This document shows positions 45,201 through 56,500 of a DNA stretch of 64,000 nt, piece by piece (the stretch's first letter is position 1; every line of letters starts with the position of its first letter). The DNA comes from Dimorphilus gyrociliatus (lineage: Eukaryota; Annelida; Polychaeta; Dinophilidae), in the NCBI GenBank assembly GCA_904063045.1, contig CAJFCJ010000014.1, positions 310,001-374,000 on the forward strand. Reading direction: 5' to 3'. Below the pieces are notes generated by a model, which saw only the letters and a list, made by a program, of their open reading frames with translations, was not told the DNA's origin and ran no database searches. The translations under genes were made by a program, and so were the position numbers.

Positions 45201-46397
45201 CTATAGAGTTTTAAACATTTCTATGGTTTTTGGATATAACAATTCACCCAAACTGATTGAAATGCATTTATCGTCTGCTTTTAATCCCATACCATGTTGC
45301 GACGATTTTACAATTCTACCATCTACCTTTACTGCTGTTACACCTTTTCCATTAGCTTGAACCGGTTCAAAGAATTGATATTGTTTTTTTGAGATTTCTC
45401 CGAAAATTCCTCCGTGAAGTTTGTCGAATATACCATCCTTTGCTGTAGATTTATCAATCTTAACATTCAAAAAGCTCTCTCCGTATTCTTGTTTTATTCT
45501 AAATACGCCAAAGTTCAACTTCCTTATTCCATTTTCGTATTCGATGGATATATCTTTTCCGTTCAATCTTACAAACAGTCTCCAATTTGGATCACTGTCC
45601 TTAATAGTAATACTCTGACTATTATTCCAGTCTATGATCTCGTTAGATGGTAGCGATACATGAGTAGTATTAATAGCAACTTTTCCCAATTTACTACTCA
45701 AAATAACTCTGCCAATATAGTAGTCGTCTCGAAGTTCAATCTGCACTGATCCACCTAAATTTTAAAATATTATATATTTAATAATCTTATGCTTATATTA
45801 TTATAGACATAACCTAATTCCAAATCCGAGATAATCTCATATTTTTCCAGGGATTTACCATACAAATCATAGCAGATAATATTTTTTACTTTCCCAAAAT
45901 TATCATCTGTTCCTTCTACACTTTGACTGAAGTGAGGATCTCTACAAATTACCAATTGGTCTTTGACGAAAACCTTTATTCGTGAAACTAACAGCTCCTC
46001 TTCTAAGCTATCTTCGCAAATTATGAAAAATTCATAAGAGTAATCAGAGCATAAAAGGCTATCTGCAAAAGTTGTTAACTCTGCTTCCATGTCGAAAGCA
46101 TCGCCGACGTTGAATATTTTTGGATTTGTTTGAATGACAGCATGAGTATTAATAGCACCAAATTCACAAATGCCCTGTTTTGAAAATTTTGGGAATTTTA
46201 CCCCAAACTTAATCGTTTGACCTTCAAACGTCGATAACGCACCCTTCAAAAATCCTCCTTCTGTATTATGGATAGATTATATTTATATATACATATATTA
46301 ATATATAACAGATAAATTTACCTTTCGCCAATCCCAATTGAAGTAGTAAGGAAACTGCTATCAATGACTGCACAGAAAAAATTATTGACTGTTTCAT
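45201..46397 (-). CDS. Secreted ITIH C-terminal / vWFD-like protein
   Basis: Three exons, 46397-46322, 46260-45814 and 45754-45201, about 358 aa. The signal peptide (about 1-24) is Leu-rich and ends LGLAKG. The middle has two Cys-containing beta-rich blocks. From about residue 131 the sequence follows the C-terminal domain of inter-alpha-trypsin inhibitor heavy chains: CRDPHF (D133), ICYDLYG, a hydrophobic beta core, LHGGIFGEI (compare THGLLGQFF in ITIH) and VKVDGRIVKSSQ. No VIT or vWA domain is present, so this is that module with its own signal peptide. Function unknown; extracellular matrix or protease-inhibitor-like roles are possible. ATG 46397 overlaps the stop of a two-codon uORF (ATGCAATGA). 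Confidence 0.55.
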
Positions 46398-46986
46398 TGC
46401 ATTTGCCTTTCCCGTCTCCTTGCTCCAGTTAGCATAGACTACTTCGATAGCCTGATTACACAGTTATTTATAGAGGTTTTGCCAAATAAAAAACAGGAAC
46501 AACAACACAAAAAATATCCTAATTAGGAGTTAACAGTACTTATTAAACTTGTATTCTAATGTGTTCTACTCAAGCTGAATTTCATAAAAGGACATCCGAA
46601 CCTCTTTAAAATTTGGCAAACTAAATATCAAAATCTATAAATAGAATTTACTGTATTATGTATAATTAAAAGTAGAATTCTTAAGAAAATGCCATTCCAG
46701 CTATCTCAGTGATACGAATAACTAAAATAACTAAAATAGTTAATGTAACCTAATTAGATAGTTCAGTAAACATTTTTTTAAAAGTGTTTTTGTCAAGAAA
46801 AAGGACATTTTTTGCTGTTTTTTATCTGTTTCGTATAAATATTTTGATAGTTTTGTATTTTCTTTGTAAAATAATAATCTTTATGCTTAAATATATAAAA
46901 TAAATACAAGTTTTGTTACATTTGTATAGTAATATAAATTAGTCCTCATCGATTCTTTCCTCTCTCTCTCTCTCTCTCTCTCTCTT
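46398..46986. other. Intergenic between ITIH-like gene and EndoU
   Basis: No exon seen. It contains the promoter side of the ITIH-like gene and the 3' flank of EndoU, with a CT tract at 46957-46987 that reaches the EndoU stop codon. Confidence 0.5.
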
Positions 46987-48209
46987 TCAGCATCTTGGAT
47001 ATGCTGTTCCAATTGTTGGAGGTTCAATCGATTTAAAGCGGAAGTGCGTAATACGAAGATCAAAATCGTCCAAACGAACTGAACAAACTCTGCCAAGATT
47101 AGAAGATTAAATACAATTATAAAGAAAAGAAATTAATTATCATACTGATTTGGTCTTCCCAAAAAGCAAAGTGTATAAAGAGCCATTTCAATTTCTGGAG
47201 TAGTACCAACCCAAAATCCAGTAATCGGTTTTAAAAATCCATCCCATTCGAAGCTGATTTTAGAGACTTTCGACTAGATGGACAGTTTAGGGGAAATTTT
47301 AATAAAATTAAGCAAAACAACATGATTGACAAATTACTTCGCAAGTTGCCAAGTATCTTTTCAATGTCATTGTTGATTTTTGTTGTTCTCTATAATATTG
47401 TACCCAATTATGGAAACCAGTTACTTCTGAATTTCTTGTTTCGCCTGGAAAGTGATGAAAAAAATTGAATTATTTGTTTGAATGTTATTCGCTTCCTTAC
47501 CCAAGAAAACATGTTCAAATCCTGAACTATCCAATGGCCCATTGCTACGACTATACGGTTTAAACCATGTATCATATAGTTGTTGTTTAAATTCGGCTTT
47601 ATCAGAACTGGATATATCTTTTATAGTAAAAAACGTCTTAAAATTTACAGTCGAGTTGAAAAGCTAAAGGGATAAACCTTTGTCAATGAAAAAATTCCAT
47701 AATCTTTGCATAACTGGAGTTTCTATAATCATATCTAGAAATTCACTTTCGTCTTGTCTACAAGCGCTACAAGGTGGTTCGGGAACCCCAATGTCTGGAT
47801 TATAATTGTCTCTCATTTTATCAAATTTAGCAAAAGTTTTCCTTTTTAAAACATCTTCATTGACGTATTGAAAGAGCCTATAAAACAATAGATATAGTAT
47901 ACTGTATATATATATATGTATATATTATTAATTACTCTGTTCCGCTAGTATTGATAATGACATCATCTGGCCCTGCTCTATCAGTATCAAGTGTCCATAA
48001 TTCAGAAGAAACGACGTTCACTTCACCTTGACTAACACTCTTTGAAGGAATTTTTGCACCAAAACCTAAGAGATATAACATACAAAATGATAAAAAAAAA
48101 CCAAGAAGAAACTAATTGGCAAAGATGGAGAGTCATCCCGTTAAAGTATTATATAATACTTACAAAATGGTACAAGACTGAAGAGGAGAAAAGTGATTAT
48201 TTTCATCAT
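46987..48209 (-). CDS. ENDOU: Poly(U)-specific endoribonuclease, EndoU/XendoU family
   Basis: Seven exons: 48209-48164, 48065-47936, 47877-47678, 47617-47501, 47444-47338, 47273-47146 and 47089-46987, giving about 276 aa with consistent phases. A signal peptide (MMKIITFLLFSLVPF) leads into the EndoU domain: LWTLDTDRAGPDD, FDKMRDNYNPDIGV, the first catalytic His in SGFEHVFLG (H161), the second in GFHNWVQYY (H176) and the Lys in WDGFLKPITG (K215). It ends SIEPPTIGTAYPRC. EndoU enzymes cut RNA at uridylates, leaving 2',3'-cyclic phosphates. With a signal peptide this is probably secreted or lumenal. The whole family core is present. The third intron is only 60 bp; left unspliced it reads as an in-frame TAG (47666-47664) and wrongly suggests a pseudogene. 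Confidence 0.92.
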
Positions 48210-49654
48210 TTGAGAAAACTTTATTAGTTGCATCTAATTAGAAAATCTGTTCGTTAATGAATTACAAATTAGTTAAAGCCTTTATATACTACGACTCAGA
48301 ATTCACTAACTAATCACACATGCTAAGTAGAATTTTATGCTTTTTCTCATCGAAAATCGAGATAACGATTAAACATACGTAATTTTTTATCATCTTGAAT
48401 ATTACAAGAGAGTTCTTTTTTTTTATTAGTTTCAAGATAGCTTGTATCTTCTGACTTCCTATTCATATTCTCTTGAATATGGTTTTTTTTAATAGAGAGA
48501 TAAACGTTCATTTGAATTGGAATTTATCTAAATAATTAACCAGTTTGTTAATAATAGTATTATTAATGTTAAAGTATGCTGTCTTATCTGAACCTAATTA
48601 ATTATATCATAAAAACTTGGTTAACTACTCAACTATTCCGATTCAATTTTTAATAAGGGTGTTAGTGGTTTTAAATTTAAAAAGGGGCTCTAGTGAAATA
48701 ACCTTTCTTCATTCGTTAACCTTGCCGTTTAGATAACTCCTATCTCTTGAAGAGAATTTCCAATCAATTAGTCTATTTTTATCCGTTGGTAGAGAGAGTA
48801 ATTTGGATGTGTAAAGGTTATAGGTTAGAGATTGTGTATAAAATATAAATTGGTAAATATATTTAATAATTTAATACTGTTATTTGTGTTTCCGGACCGC
48901 AAAGCGATAGGAAAAGATGTTTATCTTAAATACGGAACTATATAGAAAAAATTTTATCTTCTTCCCATCGAGAAACGCTCTAGAATATAGAGAGAACTTT
49001 CCAGATGCATACACTATACTTCCCAGAAAAGAACCACTTATCAAAGTAAATTTTCAACTCTAATCATTAAATGCCTATACAGAGAGTACTTGTATGAAAT
49101 AATTATCGTAGATACATGAATCAGTTATTTTGCATTAAAGCTCTAACGGAAGAGGACAATATGTGAGATGATATATTAACGTACAAGTCTCTTTTCGCAA
49201 TTAAACTAAATGTACTCACTGATAAGATGAGCCTCTCGTGTATTAATGCATAAAACATGTTGAACAACAACATCTTAAAAAGAAATTCATTGCTATAAGA
49301 GAAAACAAGAAATATTTGAAAACGGAATGGTTAGATAAATGAATAAATGAATCAAAAAATAGATATTAGGATCATCAAATGATTTTTGAATCATTCATTT
49401 TCTCTCATCCAATAACGTTTCTATTTGAAACTAAAAATAACAGATAACACAAGTTCAACTATTAGAGTATTCTTTCCTTTGAATTTGATCTAAAATGCAA
49501 TATTATAAACAATACTAGATTAAAAATAAGATAAAGAAATATGAAAAAGATATGCAAGATTTCAAGAAATGTTCATACAGAAACGAAGATAGAACAAGAC
49601 TATTACCATAGCCTTAAAAAAGAAATTGTTGACATTAACCTTTCCCGAAGACAT
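48210..49654. other. Intergenic region upstream of EndoU
   Basis: AT-rich; no recognisable exon or repeat. The open frames here have no domain. Confidence 0.45.
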
Positions 49655-49745
49655 TCAATTCTGAGAAATATTCTTCATAAAACCTCCAGAGCACAACATC
49701 CTGTCTGCGGCCAAATCTTCGGGAAACAGTCCTATTCAATTTTAG
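49655..49745 (-). pseudogene. Decayed receptor-tail exon (third copy)
   Basis: On the minus strand this segment aligns with the last exon of the right-hand receptor (58205-58065). At DNA level compare GAGAAATATTCTTCATAAAA here with GAGAATTTTCTTGACAAAA at 58100. At protein level LFPEDLAADRMLCSGG resembles VFSKDLSMKNMLYFGD. No intact gene surrounds it. Read as the 3' remnant of a third receptor unit whose 5' remnant is at 51400-51280. Confidence 0.45.
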
Positions 49746-50329
49746 AGATATAATTGTCTTTTTACAAAAAATTATCTTCTATTTGATCGTATTTCAGTAT
49801 ACAATCTCTAGAAAAATTACTCGAAATAGTCAACAACCAGTATATAATGAAATGGTCCCGATAACAAAGTATCTTTAGACAAAGGCAAGGAAAATCGTCA
49901 ACTTCTCATCTAGTACTTAAAAGTATAGCATTTAATATAAGAATGTTAGAGATGATTAAAATGAAAAGCATCCTATATTTACATTAAAAACAATTACAAT
50001 AATGCGTTAAGATGTAACCTAGATAGAGAAGGAGACAAATCGTGTACAGCTACATATAATCTCCTTTAGTAAACTATAACCACACATTCACAGAAGTCTT
50101 ATCTTTATCATTACTTCGATTTATACGTATTTATCCATTCTCAATTGATCTCTTCCTCTGTTCATAAATTGCAGTCGTCAACAATGAATTGTACCGCAAT
50201 ACCAACATCATTTTCAGGCCAATAAGTATAAACAGAGAGATTAGTAGGGAGCGAGCAAACTCCACAGAAGTTTCCCTGACACTGGGATCAGAGGAGATAT
50301 AAGAAATACAGCACCAACGCGACTCTGAG

Positions 50330-50945
50330 CCACGGGATCCAAAACAACCACGTAATGCCTTTGAGAGTTGGCTGTCAGCTACTCGAGCCATTTTTAAGTG
50401 CGACATCACCCACTTCAAAATCCTGGTAAATCATTTCAATGTTGACGATTGGGACAAATTATATCTTTTAACAGCTCAAGTAAGCCAAGAGCTGGATGAT
50501 TATAAAGATAAACCAGTAGATGGGTAAAAAATGCAATAAAATACTTGCATCGGAAGTATAGACAGGTGGAACATAACTCGGCGAATGCACTATTAAGACT
50601 GCAAAAGACCGGATTAATTAAAAAAGGTGATTATGAGAATTATGAGAAGTTGACTATGGAGTATAATTCGAACCGAGTTCAATGGGAACCACACAGGTGG
50701 GCAACCAAGTTCACTTAATCATCAAATTCAAAGAATGCAACACAAGACCAAGATAGAGAGATAGGCGATGGGACCACCTGCTTTAATTGTGGAAAGAATC
50801 ACACTCTTAGGTAGTGCACCCATTTCAGACAGTTAGGTTGGCAAGAAAAAGTAAGTTTGGCAAGGAAGGTGGGACTATATGAGAACTGTCTCCTTACTTG
50901 CAACCATCAAGCTGATAGATGTCTTTCTCTTCACATTTTCCTGCC
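50330..50945 (+). mobile_element. Degenerate Pao/BEL-type LTR retrotransposon gag fragment
   Basis: A gag-like segment carries a zinc knuckle of the form CX2CX3HX4C (Cys at 50779 and 50788, His at 50800, Cys at 50815), followed by a second Cys/His-rich block typical of Pao/BEL gag (about 50860-50940). The frame is broken by several stops, including a TAG inside the knuckle, so it is dead. No LTRs, protease or reverse transcriptase are visible in the flanks. It lies between the two remnants of the third receptor copy. Confidence 0.6.
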
Positions 50946-51279
50946 TTTATTGACAAATAGAAAAATGTGTATGACAAGAAGATAAAAACTTTCTTGTATT
51001 GTATTTCTTGATTCAGTTGAGTAATTCTAAAATTTTCACATCTTTTATTAGTCGTTAGAATTGTTCAATGGGAAAACTTACACGATAAATAAAAACGGGT
51101 ATTGTGATAACGATAAACGTAGTAACAAAAGGGATAGCAATACTCAAACGATTTTGTGTCTTAGTAGGGCGATTTATTGGGTTCGAAAAAGCGTAACACC
51201 TTTCAAGTGTTTTAGGAGTGTAGTGAAAATATTTCTAATAGAATAAAGGAAAATACTGATACACAAATTATTGTTTCAT

Positions 51280-51400
51280 AGACAAATGACTGATTCTCTA
51301 CTCTCGGAGAAATAGGGTATTGGACATTTTCTATTGTCTGACCAGAGATAACCTTCAAAAAAGCTGTCAAAATGTAGGCATAATTTCGGAAAGAAGGCAT
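51280..51400 (-). pseudogene. Decayed first exon of a third SRCR-gene copy
   Basis: Minus-strand frame from ATG 51400: TAFLKVISGQTIENVQYPIS then NQSFVYETI, resembling exon 1 of the left SRCR gene (TAFLPLFSSEKITYFISPI, NPSYVYGAL). It diverges from that gene with start codons about 270 bp apart. The expected downstream exons are missing and a retroelement fragment follows. Confidence 0.45.
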
Positions 51401-51666
51401 TTGATGGAATACTTTAATTTAAGAATTGACTACTACAGCAATTTCCTAAATGAATATAACTAAACATTTCCTATATTTACATTGAAGGTAATTTCAGAAA
51501 AGTGTTGCCATGTAATTTGATAGAAAGCACGTAAAAGTGATTTTATGTTATACTTAGCAGTTTCACTATAAATTGAATAAAGGCAATGTTACTTTGAATC
51601 ATTTGCATATTGCTCTTATGTTCAATTCATGAATTAAAACACTCAGTGATTTCTATACAAATTCAA

Positions 51667-53441
51667 ATGGCTTCTCTTCCTCTTTCGGTATTTATATTCA
51701 CTGCGTTTCTTCCTCTTTTCTCTAGCGAAAAGATCACGTACTTCATTTCTCCTATACAACAAAATCCGTCATATGTCTATGGAGCATTAAATGCAATATC
51801 ACTAGACAACAGAACTACATATTCAATGCTGTTTGGTCAACTATCAATAGAACAGAATAATGCCATATGTTCTTCAATGGGATATGATAACCTGCTTAGC
51901 ACAGCCAATATTTGTATGAAAGGTTTGTTTCTCTTACAATAGTCACTTCGTTGTGAAAGCAAATACAACGTCTCCGTCCATTTGTATATCGTACAGAATT
52001 TAAGCGCAATTCTAGCATTATTAAGGCAATCATTAAGGATCGAATAGCAAAAAGGTATATACTACACAGCGAAGCATTCAAACTCTTAAATCGTAAAAAC
52101 GTCAATCCATCAGAACCATTCAAATAGCAAACTGCCAATCTTGTACCAATTACTACTGTTTGAAGTGTTTCCTCAAGAAATCTCCAAGTAAATCGTTCAA
52201 ACCCTCCTGTCTATTCAATTTACATATCTTTTTCATCTCTCTCTCAACACAGTGCTGATAGCAGCAAACACACTCCGTTCCGTATCTTTTAGTATACTCT
52301 TGAGAATCAATCAACAATTCTACAAACTGTCTGCAAAGGAGGCCAAACATGGAGAAGTATGCAGAAGAGTTCAGTCCAAAATCAACATTGAAAACATTGA
52401 AAAAAAGGCATTTGTCGAAATTGTTGATAATGAATTAACTGTTTTAGAAAATATCTCTACACCTTCTCTATTCAGTGACGTTCACTGCTCGGAAAATGAT
52501 ATTCAAGGTATTGCATTCAATTATGATGCTCAGCAGATGATCTTAATCGCAGTTGTTTAAAAAGATGTCTCCATCAGAGAGACTCCTTCATTCTATTACA
52601 AATACTTTTACCACACTCCAAAAACAAGCAGCAGCAGCGTAATAGTTCTTCACTACATAGATTCTCGAAGATTTGGCGTAATTCCCTTGGCCTATTCAAT
52701 AAACGAAGATATTCAGATGGCAATGAGTGCGAATTGTCAACGTTTAGGTTTGACTCTTAAACCAGTTAAACCTGATATATACTTTCACGGGATCAGTGTG
52801 AAAATGAAAGCGAAATACGTTTGTTTTTTGACTGATGAATTGACGAATTGACAAACTGATTGATTAATATTCTCTTTATTTAGACAAACGACATATTTAA
52901 ATATCAGAATTCTGCAGTAAACGATACTCATTGGCCCATATTGAAGAATTGCAAATGGGACGATTCATACTTGAATGGATGCTCATTAGAAATATCTACC
53001 GATCTCTTTTTCACCTTTCAAATATATTGTGAAAATGACATAATGGAACATAAAGGTAAATTGCTTGTTTTCCTTATCATTTCTCTAACTCGCCATATTC
53101 ATTTGTTCAATAAAGATATGGATCTCAGACTTTATAGTTTTTCAAAAGGCAGTTTATTTGCGGAAACTGGTAAAGTAAATGAAAAAAGTGAATTTGAAGG
53201 AAGTCTTCAGATATATTATAAGAAATCCTGGTATCACATTAATCCATTCTACTTGTATTGGAAAGAGGTGGATACGATATGTAAACATTTTGGATTTGAG
53301 TCTGGAACAAATCATTACGACTTTGAAACTGTACATTTGTTTGGGATGTCATTATTTGCTTTAAATTGTAGTGGAGCTAGCAGCCTTTCTTCATGTAAAT
53401 TCCACTCCAACTGGATAAAATTAGTTTGTATAGTTGAATAA
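51667..53441 (+). CDS. Secreted SRCR-like repeat protein (left copy)
   Basis: Five exons, all phases consistent: 51667-51922, 52253-52507, 52565-52818, 52884-53055 and 53116-53441, about 420 aa. A signal peptide (MASLPLSVFIFTAFLPLFSS) is followed by four SRCR-like units marked by NAICSSMGYDN, EVCRRVQSK, ANCQRLGLTL and TICKHFGFESG. The last unit is the clearest, with a pattern up to LNCSGASSLSSCKF and LVCI just before the stop. SRCR domains bind ligands in scavenger and immune receptors. Introns of 57 and 60 bp are easy to miss; without the first, TAA 52558-52560 would truncate the protein. The second is in frame and open, so its retention would add 20 residues. Exons 2-4 and half of exon 5 lie in an inverted repeat apparently identical to the right copy. 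It may also supply 5' exons to the receptor gene just downstream. Confidence 0.65.
51992..53266 (+). repeat. Inverted repeat, left arm (1275 bp)
   Basis: Exact reverse complement of 62726-64000 wherever I compared, in exons and introns alike. Paired coordinates always sum to 115992, so there are no indels. Identity stops sharply at 53266, inside a codon of the SRCR exon. The arm may extend left of 51992, because its partner is cut off by the window end. Confidence 0.9.
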
Positions 53442-53595
53442 TTTGAAATCATAGAATAGAAATTATTGTCCAAATGTATAACTTAGCATAGCCAAAGAAC
53501 CGAAACGATTGCTAAACAATGGACTAAAGCAATGTATAGTAATTTTTAACTCGTTTAATAATCGCTAAAGAGTTTGTATGATTTTCGGATTATAG

Positions 53596-56500
53596 AAATT
53601 TATTGACGTCTATAAATTATGTGCCCTACTTTCCTTGGATTAAGTGTAACAATCAATTTAAAAGAGGTTTACTTAAAGCTGTATGTAAGTTTTTGGCATT
53701 ATTAATATTATGTTCTGCAGAATGTAGCTTTCATAATGGGATTAGATATAGGGGATCCTGCTACTATCTTTTCAGTAGTGAAAAGAGAATATCAATAAGA
53801 GAAGCTGAAGATAAGTGTAAGGAGAAAAATTTTTTTTTATCTGAAACTTTTTTCGGAGTTAAAAGTCAAATACTTTTTCGGCATATGGGATCGGCACGTC
53901 TTTTGTCAAAACTTTCACCAAAAACGTTGAATTACCTTTCCGGTGCTTATATTTAATTTATTTACTGTATATGACATATATATATATATTGTAGATAATC
54001 CCTTTTCAATTTAGATACGGAGTCGTTAGGTCAAATTTTCCGTTTTCCATCAGGTAAAACCTAAACAAAATATCATTACATTATTGTCTTTTTGAATTAT
54101 TTTTAGCTCTTAGTTATAAGAAAAATATAAGAGGAAGGGAGGTCAAAGTGTTTTCTAATGGATTCGATATTCGTCTTGATAGCAGATATTTTTCCCTAAG
54201 GACACAGTAGGAAAGAATATAAAGATACATAATTTATTAATTGTTGTTATTTTCGTATTTAGTGATTTTTTCAAAGATTCCAGTACAGTAATTGAAACAG
54301 AAAAATGGAACAAAAATTCTGAATGTTACTACGTACAAATCTTTAAAAGAACGTTTGAAAAATATAAAATAAAGATGGCAGACTGCGATGCAAAGATGTT
54401 TCTGTTGTATTTTTGTCAAGAACTTATTGGTATTTATCTTTCCAATAATTCAATTCAATTGTCTAAACAATCAACTCTTTTAAGGTATTATATTCAAAGA
54501 TAACCTTTCAATTTACCTAGCCGTGAAGAATGATTTTACATGTCCTAAAAATTCAATAATGTGTACCAAAAGCCGTATGTGCATACACATTTCAAACTTA
54601 TGCGATGGCTTTATACATTGTCCACATGGAGATGATGAAGAAAATTGCGAACTGCCAATTCTTTATTTCAAATGCAATGCAACTCATCAAATATCTTATA
54701 AACGCATTTGCAACAATATCAATGATTGCGATAATCGTATTGATGAAATTAATTGCGGTATTACCTTTGATTTTTCCAGATGATTTTTCAATCTTTTAAC
54801 CTATTCTACCAATTTACAGAGTTTGACACTTGTGCAAAGAATGAATTCAGGTATGATGATATAATTCTATTGAAAATACTAGTGTGCAGACTGACCATTG
54901 CAATACATTAAGGTGCGCAAGTGGTAATTGCATTACAAACGATTATCAGTGCGATAATTTTAGAGATTGTTCAGATGGTTCAGATGAGAATTGTGTTGTC
55001 TCTCCTGGAGGTATTTGTGTAATTATTAATAACATCACATACGTTTTTCAGAAAACAATTGACTAACTAATTTGGTTTTGTTATATATTTGAAGAATGTT
55101 TAGCTCCTAAAGAACAATTTCAATGTGATGATAAGTGTATATTTTTACATAATATGTGTGACAGCGTAGAGCACTGCAATGACGGCACTGATGAAAATCA
55201 ATTGCTCTGTCTTAAGAAAAGAGGATTAGGATTTGTACAGTTACAAAGTAAATTATGTCATAAATAGATCATTTTTAATAAAGTTTTCTTGCTTCGTATT
55301 TAGTTGATGCATATACTTGTCATGTAACTTATGATAAATATAATCAGCTCTATACAAAAGTCCAGTTTCCATATTACAAACTTAAGAATTGTCAAGAACA
55401 ACAATGTGCCAAGGGACAATATCAATGCGAAGAGAATCGTTATTGTATTGACATATCAGAGGTTTGCGACAATATAAGTCATTGTTATTATCATGATGAC
55501 GAAATTGGTTGTGGTAAGTTTCATAGTTTACAAAATTATAAAATGCATTTGCATTCAATCAACAACTTTATATAGAAAATTTTTATCCTGCCGGCTTTTT
55601 TATATGTCCGAATAAAAAACTCCTGCCTATCGAATATTTATGTGATGATAATCTCGATTGTTCAGATGACAGTGACGAGCGTCTTTGTGAAGACAAACCA
55701 ATTTGCCCACAACACTGCGAGTGTAATCCCTTTTACGTTGTTGTTTGTTATCATTCTCTATTGGTAGATAATTCAAAAGATGTATTTATTGAAAACATCA
55801 ATAGTCAAAAGTTTAAACGTTTACACTTTAGTAATGTAAACATTTACTATCTCAATCAAACGAGAAATATTCATGTCAATGCTATGGATTTCTTTAACAC
55901 CATATGGAAACAATATTTTGATATTTCTTATTTATTTCCCAATATCGCGTTGCTTGTCCTTGAAAAGAGCCGAATAAGCGATTTAGGACAAATCTTCAGA
56001 CGGCATATGAAAATGTTACAACATCTAAATCTTCGAGATAATCCAATTCAAAATGTTGAAAAATTTTCATTCGAAATTTTCCCTCAACTTCGATTTGTCG
56101 ATTTAAGCGAAACGAAAATTGTATCAATTCATCAAAATCTTTTCAAGGGTTTAAAACATTTGGAGATTATCTATATGATGAAATTAAAAATTCGCTGGAT
56201 AAGTCCAAAGGCGTCTGTGGACTTAATTGGACTTCAACAACTCCATTGGAATGATTCAATTATTAAAGAAAATCAAATAATTCATGTTATGAAGAATCTA
56301 AAGAATGTTGAATATGTGTACAGCAATTACTACGTTACTTGTTGTTTTGTATGGAAATACTCGAATTCTTTTCGTAAATGTTTGCCTGACAAGTCAACAA
56401 TTAGTTCATGTTCTAACCTTATAGCCTCTATTAACCTTCGCGTAGCAATATGGGTCATTGGAGTCCTTTGTATAACTCTTAATATGCTCTCTCTTCTATT

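Noticed and set aside
47664-47666. In-frame TAG in the EndoU gene suggesting a pseudogene
   Set aside because: It lies in a 60 bp GT-AG intron (47677-47618). Splicing restores both the frame and the family-typical spacing.
49541-49753. 70-codon plus-strand frame near 49.6 kb as a gene
   Set aside because: The minus strand of its 3' half matches a receptor-tail exon, so it is an antisense shadow of a remnant.
52153-52350. 65-codon antisense frame present in both repeat arms
   Set aside because: It is duplicated only because the arms are identical. It overlaps the SRCR exon and shows no domain.
52558-52560. TAA ending the SRCR reading frame early in both copies
   Set aside because: It falls in a 57 bp intron (52508-52564). 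The exon phases on both sides agree.
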